Source: JAOPZW01 sp963707695 (GTDB lineage Bacteria > Actinomycetota > Thermoleophilia > Solirubrobacterales > Solirubrobacteraceae). Taken from it: a DNA stretch of 64,000 bases. Under the pieces are notes generated by a model. It saw only the letters and a program-made list of their open reading frames with translations, searched no databases and was not told the DNA's origin. Location of the stretch: contig CAVPQY010000005.1 in the NCBI GenBank assembly GCA_963707695.1, positions 1 through 64,000 on the forward strand, in the 5' to 3' direction. The number at the start of each line of letters is the position of its first letter. Position 1 is the stretch's first letter. The translations under genes and the position numbers were made by a program. Shown piece by piece: positions 26,457 to 35,320 of this stretch.

Positions 26457-27623
26457 TTGTCCACGACCCACCGCGAAGCGCCCGACGTCGTCGTCGTCGG
26501 GGCCGGCGTGCCCGGCCTCGCCGTCGCGTGGCGCGCCCGCGCCCGCGGCCTGCAGGTGCTCGTCCTCGAGCGCGACGAGCCCGGCGCCGGGGCCTCGGGC
26601 GTCGCGGCCGGGATGCTCGCGCCCGTCACGGAGGCCGACGCGCAGGAGCGCGACCTGCTGCTGCTGGGCCTGCAGAGCGCTCGCCGCTGGCCGGCGTTCG
26701 CCGCCGAGCTGCGGGACGTCACGGGGATCGACGTCGGCTACCGGCCCACGGGCACGCTCGTCGTCGCGCGCGACCGCGACGAGGCCGAGGCCCTCGACCG
26801 CGAGCTCGCGATCCGGGAGCGGCTCGGGCTGACGACCCACCGGCTGCTGCCCTCGCGCGCCCGCGCCGCGGAGCCCGCGCTGGCCCCGACCGTCCGCCTG
26901 GCCCTCGACGTGCCCGACGACCACGCCGTCGACCCGCGCGCGCTCGTGCGCGCGCTCTCGGCGGCCGCCGCCGCCGCCGGGGTCGAGGTCCGCACGGGCG
27001 CCGAGGTGGCCGGCGTGCTCGACGACGGCGCGCGCGTCACGGGCGTGCGCCTGCGGGACGGCACGGTGGTGCCCGCCGGCGCGGTCCTCGTGGCGGCCGG
27101 GGCCTGGTCCGGGACGCTGGGGGACCTGCCGGCCGCCGCGCGCGTCCCGGTGCGCCCGGTCAAGGGCCAGACCGTCCGCCTGCGCGACCCCGGGCACGAT
27201 CCGGCGCGCCCGCTCGTCGGGCGCGTCCTGCGCTGGGAGGGCGGCTACCTCGTTCCCCGGGTCGACGGCGGCTACGTGCTCGGCGCGACCGTCGAGGAGC
27301 GGGGCTTCAGCACGTCGATGACCGCGGTCGGGGTCCACGAGCTGCTGCGCGACGCCGCCGAGGTCGTGCCCGGCGTGCTCGAGCTCGAGGTCGACGAGCT
27401 CGTCGCCGGCCTGCGCCCCGGGACGCCCGACAACGCGCCGGTGCTCGGCGCCTCGCCCGCGCTCGGCGGCCTGTTCTGGGCGACCGGCCACCACCGCAAC
27501 GGGATCCTCCTGGCGCCGGTGACCGCCGACCTCGTCGCCGCCGAGCTCGCCGGCGAGGCCCACGGGCACGCCTTCGGGCCCGGGCGCTTCGCCGCCCTCG
27601 TCCCCACCGGGCCGCCGGCGTGA
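26457..27623 (+). CDS. thiO: Glycine oxidase
   Basis: 388 residues from a TTG at 26457, fixed by the AGGAG at 26448-26452 inside the riboswitch. FAD motif GAGVPG (15-20), then ASGVAAGMLAPVTEAD, typical of ThiO; the late GLRPGTPDNAPVLG and WATGHHRNGILLAP segments are also diagnostic. It oxidises glycine to the imine used for the thiazole ring of thiamine, as in aerobic bacteria. Overlaps thiS by 4 bp. Confidence 0.9.
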   Translation: MSTTHREAPDVVVVGAGVPGLAVAWRARARGLQVLVLERDEPGAGASGVAAGMLAPVTEADAQERDLLLLGLQSARRWPAFAAELRDVTGIDVGYRPTGTLVVARDRDEAEALDRELAIRERLGLTTHRLLPSRARAAEPALAPTVRLALDVPDDHAVDPRALVRALSAAAAAAGVEVRTGAEVAGVLDDGARVTGVRLRDGTVVPAGAVLVAAGAWSGTLGDLPAAARVPVRPVKGQTVRLRDPGHDPARPLVGRVLRWEGGYLVPRVDGGYVLGATVEERGFSTSMTAVGVHELLRDAAEVVPGVLELEVDELVAGLRPGTPDNAPVLGASPALGGLFWATGHHRNGILLAPVTADLVAAELAGEAHGHAFGPGRFAALVPTGPPA

Positions 27624-27823
27624 TCCACCTCAACGGGACCCCGACGCCCGACCGCGACGGTGCGACGCTCGCCGAGCTGCTGGCCGCGCTCGGGGTCGAA
27701 TCGCACGCCCGCGGGGTTGCCGTGGCCGTCAACGGGGAGGTCGTCCCGCGCTCGGCGTGGGAGGATCGCCGCGTGGCCGACGGCGACCGCGTCGAGGCGC
27801 TGACCGCGATGCAGGGAGGCTGA
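27620..27823 (+). CDS. thiS: Sulfur carrier protein ThiS
   Basis: 67 residues, ubiquitin-like, ending in the required Gly-Gly (ALTAMQGG), whose carboxylate becomes a thiocarboxylate. Other family marks are IHLNG at the start and VAVAVNGEVVPRSAWEDRRVADGDRVE. The GTG start overlaps the thiO stop (GTGA). No ThiF-type activating enzyme is encoded nearby, so activation must come from elsewhere in the genome. Confidence 0.92.
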   Translation: MIHLNGTPTPDRDGATLAELLAALGVESHARGVAVAVNGEVVPRSAWEDRRVADGDRVEALTAMQGG

Positions 27824-27825
27824 CG

Positions 27826-28617
27826 ATGGACGGGCCGCTGACGATCGCCGGGCGCGCGCTGCGCTCCCGCCTCATCCTGGGGACGGGCGGCTTCCCGCGC
27901 CTGGGCACCCTGGCGGACGCGATCCGCGCCACGGAGACCGAGCTCGTCACGGTCGCCCTGCGACGCGTCGATCCGGCCGCGCAGGGGTCGGTGATGTCGG
28001 TGCTCGAGGAGACCGGCGTCGACGTGCTGCCGAACACCGCGGGGTGCTACACGGCCCGCGACGCCGTCCTCACCGCGCAGCTGGCGCGGGAGGCGTTCGG
28101 GACCGACTGGGTCAAGCTCGAGGTCATCGGCGACGAGCGCACGCTGCTGCCCGACGGGCCCGAGCTGCTCCTCGCCGCCGAGGAGCTGGTCGACGACGGC
28201 TTCGTCGTCCTGCCCTACACGAACGACGACCCCATCCTCGCGCGGCGCCTCGAGGACGTGGGCTGCGCGGCGGTCATGCCGCTCGGCTCGCCGATCGGCT
28301 CCGGGCTCGGCATCCGCAACCCGCACAACCTCTCGCTCATCGTCGAGCGCGCCGGCGTGCCGGTCGTGCTCGACGCGGGCGTGGGGACGGCCAGCGACGC
28401 GACGCTCGCGCTCGAGCTCGGCTGCGACGCGGTGCTCTGCGCGTCGGCGATCTCCCGCGCGGAGGACCCGGTGGCGATGGCGCACGCCATGCGCGCGGCG
28501 GTGCTCGCCGGCCGCCTGGCGCGCGAGGCGGGGCGGATCCCCCGCCGCACGCACGCGCTGGCCTCCACGCCGGACGAGGGGCGGCCCGAGCTGCAGGCCA
28601 CGCCGCCCGCGGCGTGA
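27826..28617 (+). CDS. thiG: Thiazole synthase
   Basis: 263 residues from ATG 27826, 2 bp after thiS, with GGGAGG inside the end of thiS as its ribosome site. TIM barrel; the imine-forming lysine is Lys97 in DWVKLEVIGD. Other marks are ILGTGGFP, VLPNTAGCYTARDAV, PLGSPIGSGLGIRNPHN and DAGVGTASDAT. It builds the thiazole phosphate from DXP, the ThiO imine and ThiS sulfur. Last gene clearly under the TPP riboswitch. Confidence 0.94.
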   Translation: MDGPLTIAGRALRSRLILGTGGFPRLGTLADAIRATETELVTVALRRVDPAAQGSVMSVLEETGVDVLPNTAGCYTARDAVLTAQLAREAFGTDWVKLEVIGDERTLLPDGPELLLAAEELVDDGFVVLPYTNDDPILARRLEDVGCAAVMPLGSPIGSGLGIRNPHNLSLIVERAGVPVVLDAGVGTASDATLALELGCDAVLCASAISRAEDPVAMAHAMRAAVLAGRLAREAGRIPRRTHALASTPDEGRPELQATPPAA

Positions 28618-28630
28618 CCGCACGGCGCCC

Positions 28631-29128
28631 GTGACCCGCCGGCCGCCCGTGGACGACCTCGTCGATCGCTGGCAGGCGGCGTGGGCCTCGCGCCGGCGGC
28701 GGGGCTTCGCGGAGGTCTGCGCGCCCGACGTCCACTACGAGGACCCGGTCTGCGGCGAGCCGCTGGAGGGCGTCGACGCGCTCGCCGACCACGCGGCGCG
28801 CCTGTGGGCCGCGTTCCCCGACGCGCAGGTCCAGCGGACGGGTGAGCGCCTGAGCGACGGGCGCTTCGTCGCCGCGCCGATGAAGGTCCTGGGCACCCAC
28901 CGGGGCGAGCTCGACGGCCTGCCCGCGAGCGGGCGCTTCCTCGTCGTGCACGTCGTCTGCTACGCCGAGCTCGACGCGCGCGGCGAGCGCCTGCTGCGGG
29001 TGCGGGCCTTCTTCGACGCCTACGAGGCGGCGATCCAGCTCGGCGTCCTGCCGGCGCGCGGCACGCGCTCGGAGAAAGCCCTGCTGCTGCTGCGCGGCTT
29101 CGGGCTGCGCGCGCGCTCGGGCGGCTAG
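28631..29128 (+). CDS. SnoaL-like ester cyclase family protein
   Basis: 165 residues from GTG 28631. NTF2-like fold: a first helix (LVDRWQAAWASRR), FAEVCAPDVHYEDPVCGEPLEGVDAL, FPDAQVQRTGERLSDGRFVAAP and FLVVHVVCYAELD...RVRAFFDAYEA. The ester-cyclase subgroup often modifies polyketides or acts as a general hydratase; the substrate is unknown. It follows thiG by 13 bp and may share its transcript, but its product is not a known thiamine enzyme. Its stop shares CTAG with the converging cupredoxin gene. Confidence 0.72.
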   Translation: MTRRPPVDDLVDRWQAAWASRRRRGFAEVCAPDVHYEDPVCGEPLEGVDALADHAARLWAAFPDAQVQRTGERLSDGRFVAAPMKVLGTHRGELDGLPASGRFLVVHVVCYAELDARGERLLRVRAFFDAYEAAIQLGVLPARGTRSEKALLLLRGFGLRARSGG

Positions 29129-29544
29129 CCCGTCACGTTCAGCGTCCCGGTCATGCCGGGGTGGATCGTGCAGACGTAGGCGATCGTCCCGGCCTTCGCG
29201 GGCTTGAACGTGTAGGTCCCGCCCTGGCCGAAGTCGTTGCTCTTGAACGTGGCCCCGGACTGGGCGGTGACGTTGTGGTCGACGCCGTCCTCGTTGACCC
29301 ACCTGACCGTCTGGCCGACCTTCACGGCCTGGGTCTTGGGGCTGAACTGGATGGACTTCATCTTGATCGTCACGGGGCGGGCGGCGCCCGCCGGGGCGGC
29401 GGTGCCGCCGCTCGAGCTGCTCGAGCTCGTCTTCGGGGCCGACGAGCCGCTGCTGCTCGACGAGCCCCCGTTGTCGTTGCTGCTGCCGCAGCCGGCGACG
29501 GCGAGGGCGAGCAGGGCGAGGAGGAGGGTTGCGACGCGGGCCAT
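29125..29544 (-). CDS. Cupredoxin-domain lipoprotein
   Basis: 139 residues. Signal peptide with lipobox LAVAGC (lipid on Cys19), a Ser-rich linker (about 20-48), then a plastocyanin-like domain. All four type-1 copper ligands are visible: His90 (VDHNVT), Cys125, His128 and Met131 (CTIHPGM). It should be a membrane-anchored blue-copper electron carrier on the outer face. Only 3 bp separate it from the upstream nuclease-fold gene on the same strand. Confidence 0.85.
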   Translation of the reverse strand: MARVATLLLALLALAVAGCGSSNDNGGSSSSSGSSAPKTSSSSSSGGTAAPAGAARPVTIKMKSIQFSPKTQAVKVGQTVRWVNEDGVDHNVTAQSGATFKSNDFGQGGTYTFKPAKAGTIAYVCTIHPGMTGTLNVTG

Positions 29545-29547
29545 GCC

Positions 29548-30231
29548 TCACACGACGCCGGAACCGCCGTCGTCCTTCCGGAGGTCGACGAGGACGGGCG
29601 CGTGGTCGCTGAGCCCGTGGCGGACGGGCACCTCGGGGGGCGCGGCGGCGACCCACCCGCGCGCCGCGACGTGGTCGACGCCGTGCCCGCCTGCGAGCCG
29701 GAAGCCCGGCAGCACGGGCCGGCGGGTGTTCGTGTCGCCCCCGAGCACCGCCGGCGCGTCGCCCGCCCAGCCCAGCAGGGCCTGCGCCGCGCGCGCGAGG
29801 TCGGCCTGGGCGCCGGCCTCGTCGTGGACCTGCGCGTGGAGGTTCCCGACCCAGGTGCCGTCCCGCAGGCGCACGGCGTGGACGACCCGGCGCTCGGGCC
29901 GGAGCCGCAGCCGGGCCCGGCGGTGCTCGGCGATGGCCTGGCCGCGGACGAGGATGGCGTTGGCGCCCCCGCCGTTGGCCTTCAGGACGTCGGGCCGGCG
30001 CACCGCGACCGCACGGCGCAGCGGCAGGAGCCCGTTGCGGCTCGTCAGCGCGGTGCGCGCGCTCGCCCCCGTCACCGCCCCGAGCACGGGCGGCCACCAC
30101 GGCGGCACCTCCTGGAGCAGCGCGACGTCCCAGCGCCACGCGGCCAGCGTCGTGGCGAACGCCCCGAGCAGCCCGTGCGGGCGGTCGGGCACCGCGCGGC
30201 CGTGGAAGAGGTTCCAGGTCAGGACGCGCAT
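29548..30231 (-). CDS. Endonuclease/exonuclease/phosphatase family protein
   Basis: 227 residues. The EEP fold is shown by TWNLFHGR at the start (metal-site Asn7), LLQEVPPWW (Glu41), NAILVRG, VLGGDTNTRR and GLSDHAPVLVDL (Asp209-His210 near the C-terminus). All catalytic positions are present. It could be a nuclease or a phosphodiesterase for nucleotides or lipids; there is no signal peptide. ATG 30231 lies 24 bp from the divergent argF start. Confidence 0.82.
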   Translation of the reverse strand: MRVLTWNLFHGRAVPDRPHGLLGAFATTLAAWRWDVALLQEVPPWWPPVLGAVTGASARTALTSRNGLLPLRRAVAVRRPDVLKANGGGANAILVRGQAIAEHRRARLRLRPERRVVHAVRLRDGTWVGNLHAQVHDEAGAQADLARAAQALLGWAGDAPAVLGGDTNTRRPVLPGFRLAGGHGVDHVAARGWVAAAPPEVPVRHGLSDHAPVLVDLRKDDGGSGVV

Positions 30232-30255
30232 CCGGCCGTATGCTTCCCCGCCTCC

Positions 30256-31155
30256 GTGCCCCCGCACCTGCTCACCGGCGCCGAGCTGGACCGTCCCGAG
30301 CTCGAGCGGCTGCTGGCCCGGGCGGCCGAGCTGAAGGTCGCGCCGCGCTCGTCGCGCGCCCTGGAGGGCCGCGCCGTCGCGCTGGTCTTCGAGCGGCCCT
30401 CGACCCGCACCCGGCTCTCCTTCGAGGCCGGGGTCGTCGAGCTCGGCGGCCACCCGATGGTGCTCCGCTCCGGCGAGATGCAGCTGAGCCGCGGCGAGTC
30501 GGTCGGGGACACGGCGCGCATCCTCTCGCGTCACGTGGCCGCGGTGGGCGTGCGCACCGGTCCCGACGCGGTCCTCGAGGAGCTCGCGGCCCATGCGTCG
30601 ATCCCCGTCTTCAACATGCTCACCACGGGTCACCACCCGTGCCAGGCGCTGGCGGACCTGCTGACCCTGCAGGAGCGCTTCGGCCGCCTGGAGGGCCTGC
30701 GGGTCGCCTACGTCGGTGACGGCAACAACGTCGCTCGCTCGCTCGCGCTCCTCGGCCGCACCGCCGGCGTGGAGGTCGTCGTGGCGTCGCCCGCCGGCTA
30801 CGAGCTCGAGGCGGAGGCCGGCGCCGAGCTCGTCGCCGACCCGGCCGCGGCCGTCGCCGGCGCCCACGCGGTCTACACCGACGTCTGGATCTCGATGGGC
30901 GACGAGGACACCGCCGACCGCCGCCGCGCGGACCTCGCCCCCTACCGGCTCGACGACGCCCTCCTCGACCGCGCCGCGCCGGGCGCCGTCGCGCTGCACT
31001 GCCTGCCGGCCCATCCGGGCGAGGAGATCACCGCCGCCGTGCTCTACGGCGAGCGCGAGGCGATCTGGGACCAGGCCGAGAACCGCCGCCACGCGCAGAA
31101 GGCGCTGCTGGAGTGGCTCGTCGCCGGCCTGGCGGCGCCGGATGGCGCGCACTAG
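30256..31155 (+). CDS. argF: Ornithine carbamoyltransferase
   Basis: 299 residues from GTG 30256, 11 nt after a TATGCT box (30239-30244). Carbamoyl phosphate motif STRTR (49-53), HPCQAL (127-132) and ornithine-loop HCLPAHPGEE with Cys249 are all intact. Converts ornithine and carbamoyl phosphate to citrulline in arginine synthesis. No other arg genes flank it. It is followed 10 bp later by an unrelated small gene with its own TAGGGT box. Confidence 0.93.
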   Translation: MPPHLLTGAELDRPELERLLARAAELKVAPRSSRALEGRAVALVFERPSTRTRLSFEAGVVELGGHPMVLRSGEMQLSRGESVGDTARILSRHVAAVGVRTGPDAVLEELAAHASIPVFNMLTTGHHPCQALADLLTLQERFGRLEGLRVAYVGDGNNVARSLALLGRTAGVEVVVASPAGYELEAEAGAELVADPAAAVAGAHAVYTDVWISMGDEDTADRRRADLAPYRLDDALLDRAAPGAVALHCLPAHPGEEITAAVLYGEREAIWDQAENRRHAQKALLEWLVAGLAAPDGAH

Positions 31156-31165
31156 GGTCGCGGCC

Positions 31166-31651
31166 ATGGCCAAGCCCCGGTCGTCCTCCGCCGGTCCCGG
31201 CCCCGAGCCCGACGAGGCGGCCGACCACCTCGCGCTCCTGCGCGACCGGCTCGCGCGGGGGGTGCTCGTCACCTCCGACGCGCTCCAGGAGTCGCTCGAC
31301 GACGCCGTGCGCCGGGGGCGGCTGACGCGCGACGACGCGCAGGCGATGGCCAACGACCTCGTGGCCCGCGGCCGCCGGCAGGCCGAGGACTTCCTGGCCG
31401 ACCTCGACGAGCTCCTCGGCCGCGGGCGCTCCGTGGCGGAGGTCGCGCGTCGCCGGGTCGACCGCGCCCGGCGCGTGGCCGGGCTCGGGTCCTCGTTCCC
31501 GATCGCCGGCTACGAGGAGCTCGACGCGCGCGAGGTCACCCGCCGCCTGGCGGACCTCTCACCGCCGGAGCTGCGGCGCGTGCGGGCGTTCGAGCGCCGG
31601 CACCGCGACCGCAAGACGGTCCTGCGCGCCATCGAGCGGCGACTGGGCTGA
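31166..31651 (+). CDS. Helical hypothetical protein, 161 residues
   Basis: ATG 31166 lies 7 nt after TAGGGT (31153-31158). The product is almost all helix and highly charged: LLRDRLARGVLVTSDALQESLDDAV, then GRLTRDDAQAMANDLVARGRRQAEDFLADLDELLGRG, then DLSPPELRRVRAFERRHRDRKTVLRAIERRL. The middle resembles the phasin-like/PHA-granule helices found in Thermoleophilia-type genomes, but I cannot assign a family. No membrane segment or signal peptide. Confidence 0.6.
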   Translation: MAKPRSSSAGPGPEPDEAADHLALLRDRLARGVLVTSDALQESLDDAVRRGRLTRDDAQAMANDLVARGRRQAEDFLADLDELLGRGRSVAEVARRRVDRARRVAGLGSSFPIAGYEELDAREVTRRLADLSPPELRRVRAFERRHRDRKTVLRAIERRLG

Positions 31652-31671
31652 CGCTTGCCACACTGGGCGGC

Positions 31672-33033
31672 GTGAGCACCACCGGCCCGCCGACCACGAC
31701 CCGCCCGCAGAAGGGCGAGGAGCTCGACCTGCGCGTCGACGCCCTGGCCTTCGGCGGCAACGGCATCGCCCGCCACGACGGCTGGGTCGTCTTCGTCCCC
31801 GGCACCGTGCCGGGCGACCGCGTGCGCGCGGTGCTGACGAAGCGCAAGCGCGGCTACGGCGAGGCGCGCCTGCTCGACGTCGTGGAGCCGGGTCCCGAGC
31901 GCCTCCCGCCGGTCGCCGACCACCCCGGGGCGCCGTGGCAGGTCCTGCCCCACGCCCGCCAGCTCGAGGTCAAGCAGTCCCAGGTCGACGAGGCGCTGCG
32001 GCGCATCGGCCGCCTCGACGGCTTCGAGCTCGAGCCGATCGTCCCCGCCGAGCAGGAGTGGCGCTACCGCAACAAGCTCGAGTACTCGTTCGGGACGGGG
32101 GACGACGGGGGGCTCGTGTGCGGCTTCCACGCGCCCGGGTCGTGGGAGCGGATCGTGCCGCTGACGGACTGCCTGCTCGCCTCCGAGCGCGGGAACGCCG
32201 CGCGCGAGGCCGTGGTGGCCTGGTGCCGCGACCGCGGGCTGCGCGCGTGGGACCGCCGCACGCACGAGGGGCTGCTGCGCAACGTCGTCGTGCGCGAGGG
32301 GCGCCGGACCGGCGAGCTGCAGGTGCGCCTGGTCACCTCCGACGTCCCGCTCGACACGACCGGCCTGGCCGAGGCCGTCGGCGCCGACAGCCTCGTCTGG
32401 ACGCGCGTCCCCGGCGTGGCCGAGACGACGGCCGGCGGCGCCGACGAGGTGCTGCACGGCACCGAGGCCATCGAGGAGGAGCTCGGCGGCCTGCGCTTCC
32501 GCATCAGCACCAACGCGTTCTTCCAGACGAACACGGAGATGGCCGAGCGGCTCTACGGCGTGGCCCGCGAGTACGCGGGCCTCCAGGGCTGGGAGCGCGT
32601 CTTCGACCTCTTCTGCGGGATCGGCACGATCGGCCTGACCATGGCGGCGCGCGCCGGCGAGGTCTGGGGCCTGGAGATCGTCGAGGAGGCGATCGCCGAC
32701 GCCATCGCCAACGCCCGGCGCAACGAGGTCGGCAACGCCCGCTTCTTCGCCGGCGACGTCCGCACCGCGCTGCGCGACCTCGTCGAGGCGGCGGGCCGCC
32801 CCGACGTCCTGGTCGTCGACCCGCCGCGCGCGGGCCTGAGCCAGAAGGTCGTGCGGCGGATCATCGAGGCGGCGCCCACGCGCATCGTCTACGTCTCCTG
32901 CAACCCGACCACGCTGGCGCCGAACGCGGCCCAGCTCGTCGAGGCCGGCTACGTCCTGCGCCGCGTGCGCCCCGTCGACCTCTTCCCGCAGACGCCGCAC
33001 ATCGAGTGCGTCGCGCTGCTCGAGCGCGGCTAG
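31672..33033 (+). CDS. rlmD: 23S rRNA (uracil-5-)-methyltransferase, RlmD/TrmA family
   Basis: 453 residues from GTG 31672, 7 nt after CACACT. An N-terminal TRAM-like beta domain (LDLRVDALAFGGNGIARHDG) is followed by a central domain without the CxxxxxCxxC iron-sulfur set of canonical RlmD. The SAM domain has DLFCGIGTIGL, VVDPPRAGL and the catalytic YVSCNPTTLAPN (Cys410). It methylates a uracil C5 in rRNA or tRNA; the missing cluster makes the exact target uncertain. Convergent with trmO, sharing CTAG. Confidence 0.85.
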   Translation: MSTTGPPTTTRPQKGEELDLRVDALAFGGNGIARHDGWVVFVPGTVPGDRVRAVLTKRKRGYGEARLLDVVEPGPERLPPVADHPGAPWQVLPHARQLEVKQSQVDEALRRIGRLDGFELEPIVPAEQEWRYRNKLEYSFGTGDDGGLVCGFHAPGSWERIVPLTDCLLASERGNAAREAVVAWCRDRGLRAWDRRTHEGLLRNVVVREGRRTGELQVRLVTSDVPLDTTGLAEAVGADSLVWTRVPGVAETTAGGADEVLHGTEAIEEELGGLRFRISTNAFFQTNTEMAERLYGVAREYAGLQGWERVFDLFCGIGTIGLTMAARAGEVWGLEIVEEAIADAIANARRNEVGNARFFAGDVRTALRDLVEAAGRPDVLVVDPPRAGLSQKVVRRIIEAAPTRIVYVSCNPTTLAPNAAQLVEAGYVLRRVRPVDLFPQTPHIECVALLERG

Positions 33034-33449
33034 CGCCGGCCCTCCGCCGGCCGCAGGACCGGCTTGACGTCGAGGACGGGCGTGCCGTCGACGGCCTCGA
33101 GCGGCCCGACCTGCACGCGCCGGCCGTCGACCGCGAGGACCTCCGCCGGGTGCAGGCCGATGGGGTTCGGGCGGTCGGGCGAGCGTGTCGTGAACACGCC
33201 CTGCTCGGGCACGGCGGGGTCGCTGCGCGGGTGGACCCGCAGCACGTCGCGGCGGGCCCGGTCCAGCCAGGTGAGGACGAGGACCTCGTCCCCCGGGCGC
33301 AGGCCGTCGAGGCCGTCGGCGACGTCCGGCGCGAAGACGAGCCAGGCCGCGGGCGCGCCCTCGTGGCCCTGCCTGGGCGCGGCCGACCGGTCCGTCAGCG
33401 TCGACTCGACGTGCCCGATCGGCACGACCTCGTAGCTCGCGTCCCCCAT
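33030..33449 (-). CDS. trmO: tRNA t6A37 methyltransferase TrmO-like
   Basis: 139 residues of the UPF0066/TsaA-like fold. Marks are PIGHVEST near the start, LRPGDEVLVLTWLDRA, RSPDRPNPIGLHPAEVLAVDG and GTPVLDVKPVL. TrmO uses SAM to methylate threonylcarbamoyl-A37 in some tRNAs. Short actinobacterial forms lack the C-terminal extension of E. coli TrmO, as here. AAGGGG upstream of ATG 33449 is a good ribosome site. Confidence 0.82.
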   Translation of the reverse strand: MGDASYEVVPIGHVESTLTDRSAAPRQGHEGAPAAWLVFAPDVADGLDGLRPGDEVLVLTWLDRARRDVLRVHPRSDPAVPEQGVFTTRSPDRPNPIGLHPAEVLAVDGRRVQVGPLEAVDGTPVLDVKPVLRPAEGRR

Positions 33450-33465
33450 GCCGGTCCCCTTCGGT

Positions 33466-33494
33466 GGCGGCGGCGCCGCACCTGCGCCGCCGCC
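33466..33494. terminator. GC stem-loop between hydrolase and trmO
   Basis: An 11-bp perfect stem (33466-33476 with 33484-33494) and a 7-nt loop lie 20 bp past the stop of the upstream hydrolase gene and just before the trmO ribosome site. No T-run follows. Candidate terminator or processing signal. Confidence 0.4.
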
Positions 33495-33513
33495 GTCGGT
33501 CGTCGCGGGGTCG

Positions 33514-34830
33514 TCATCGGCCCAGCAGCGAGCGGTCGAGGAAGTCGACGACGCGGCGCTCGTACGCCACGGGCTCCTGCTCGATGCCCTGGGTGTGGCC
33601 GCCCCGGGCCTCCCAGATCTGCTTCGGCTGGCCCGCGGCGCGGAAGTAGTCGGGGGTGCGGTGGCCGGCGTCGTCGGCGCCGGCGTGGATGAGGAACACC
33701 GGCCGCGGCGCGATCCGGGGGACGAGCTGCAGGAGGTTCTCGGGCGGGAGGCGGTCCTGGAGGATCGCGTTCGTCACGTCCCGCGCGCCGTAGCTCAGGG
33801 CGGTGGTGACCTTGCTCAGGCCCGAGACGTCGTCGACCTCCTCGCCCACCGTGCGCGCGCCGGCCCCCTCGGCGACGACGGCCGCGAGCGCGGGCGTGCT
33901 CGCCGCCGTCTCGAGCAGCATCTCCCCGCCGACCGACAGGCCGAGGCCCCCGATGCGCGCCGGATCGACGTCGGGGCGGTGCTCCAAGAAGTCCAGGCCG
34001 GCACGGATGTCCTCGTCGAGGTCCCAGCCCCAGCCGTCGGGATCGCCCTCGCTGCCTCCCTCCCCGCGACGGTCGTAGAGCAGGACGCCGTAGCCGTGGC
34101 GGACGAGCATCCGCGCCTGCCGGCGCGTCCCGGTGCGACCGGGGAAGACCAGGACGGCGGCGCGGTTGCGCGACGGGACGTACCAGCCCTCGAGGTCGAG
34201 CCCGTCGCTCGTGCGGAGCGTCACGTCCTCGTGCGGGGCGCCGAGCCGGGCGGCGGGCACGTCGGCGCGCGCGACGTGCGCGCCGACGTAGGCGACGGAG
34301 ATCGGGACGGCCACGACCGCCGCGACGACGAGGACCCCGACGGCCTTGAGCGCCCGCCGGCCGTAGCGGCGGACGAGGGGGGCGTCCAGGCGGCGCGAGG
34401 TCCACAGCGCCCAGGTCCCCAGCCCGAGGAGGACCGGCGCCGCGGCCATCGCGAGGAGCCCGGTCCAGTCGTCCCCGGACAGCCCGGTCTGGCCGCCGTA
34501 GTACAGGGCCTCGGAGCCGCTCAGGATCGCCGGGAGGACCAGCACCAGCGCGAGCGAGCCACGTGCCCCTGCGCGCAGCCGCGGGAAGGCCCAGGCCGCC
34601 AGGCCGAGCAGCGCCAGCGGGACCAGGCCGCTGACGAGGTGGTCGCCGGCCGACGTGCCGGGCTGCGGCTGGAGGAAGCGGTCGTCGAGGACGTGCACGG
34701 CCAGGAGGCCCACGGCGAACCGGAAGAGCGCGGTCGCCCGACGGGCCGGCGTGCCGGTGCCGAGGGGCGGAGCGGCCGTGCTCGCGGTGGCCCGGCGCGA
34801 CGCGGTGCTGGTGGCGGGCGGAGCGGCCAT
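33514..34830 (-). CDS. Membrane-anchored alpha/beta hydrolase
   Basis: 438 residues. The N-terminal ~170 residues hold four or five hydrophobic helices (for example LVSGLVPLALLGLAAW and ALKAVGVLVVAAVVAVPISV). A hydrolase domain follows, starting at LGAPHEDVTLRTSDGLDLEGWYVPS. Nucleophile elbow GGLGLSVGGEM; the acid and His are probably in IHAGADDAGH and ARGGHTQG. Resembles the YqkD/FrsA-like esterases with membrane tethers. The active domain may face outwards. Substrate unknown. Confidence 0.72.
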   Translation of the reverse strand: MAAPPATSTASRRATASTAAPPLGTGTPARRATALFRFAVGLLAVHVLDDRFLQPQPGTSAGDHLVSGLVPLALLGLAAWAFPRLRAGARGSLALVLVLPAILSGSEALYYGGQTGLSGDDWTGLLAMAAAPVLLGLGTWALWTSRRLDAPLVRRYGRRALKAVGVLVVAAVVAVPISVAYVGAHVARADVPAARLGAPHEDVTLRTSDGLDLEGWYVPSRNRAAVLVFPGRTGTRRQARMLVRHGYGVLLYDRRGEGGSEGDPDGWGWDLDEDIRAGLDFLEHRPDVDPARIGGLGLSVGGEMLLETAASTPALAAVVAEGAGARTVGEEVDDVSGLSKVTTALSYGARDVTNAILQDRLPPENLLQLVPRIAPRPVFLIHAGADDAGHRTPDYFRAAGQPKQIWEARGGHTQGIEQEPVAYERRVVDFLDRSLLGR

Positions 34831-35044
34831 GACGCCACCGTCCCAGGGCCGCGCGTCCCGGCCATCGGGGGGAATCCCTGAACCGGTCCCCTGAGCCGGC
34901 GGGCGTCTCCGAGCCGGAGCACGTCGAGGTCGACTGGCCACGGCGCCCGTCGAGCACGGTCGACCAGACGCGGGCCTGGAAGATGTCGCTCCCCGTGGGC
35001 GGCCGGTGGGAGGGCCCGGCCCGCGGGGCGCCACACTGGGGGCC

Positions 35045-35317
35045 GTGCCGGACGCCGAGCTCACCGTCCGCCTGCAGCCGCGGGCCAGGCGCAACGCCAT
35101 CGTGGAGGAGCGCGACGGCGTCCTGCGCGTGACCGTCGCCGCCGCCCCCGTGGACGGCCAGGCGAACGCCGCGCTGTGCAAGCTCATCGCCAAGCGCGCC
35201 GGCGTCGCGCGGGGCCGCGTCAGCGTCGTGCGCGGCGAGCGCTCGCGCGACAAGGTCGTCCGGGTCGAGGGCCTGGGGACGGCCGAGGTGCGGGCCGCGC
35301 TCGGGTTGGCGGGCTGA
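35045..35317 (+). CDS. DUF167 (YggU) family protein
   Basis: 90 residues from GTG 35045, 7 nt after CACACT (35032-35037), the same box as before rlmD. The DUF167 pattern is clear: LTVRLQPRARRNAI, GVLRVTVAAAPVDGQANAAL, and GRVSVVRGERSRDKVVRVEG. A small alpha/beta protein of unknown role, widely conserved. The 214 bp before it show no gene. Confidence 0.85.
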   Translation: MPDAELTVRLQPRARRNAIVEERDGVLRVTVAAAPVDGQANAALCKLIAKRAGVARGRVSVVRGERSRDKVVRVEGLGTAEVRAALGLAG

Positions 35318-35320
35318 GGC

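Noticed and set aside
34831..35044. Possible small gene in the gap before the DUF167 gene
   Set aside because: Short open stretches exist (for example around ATG 34982), but they run into the next gene out of frame, with no ribosome site or recognisable sequence.
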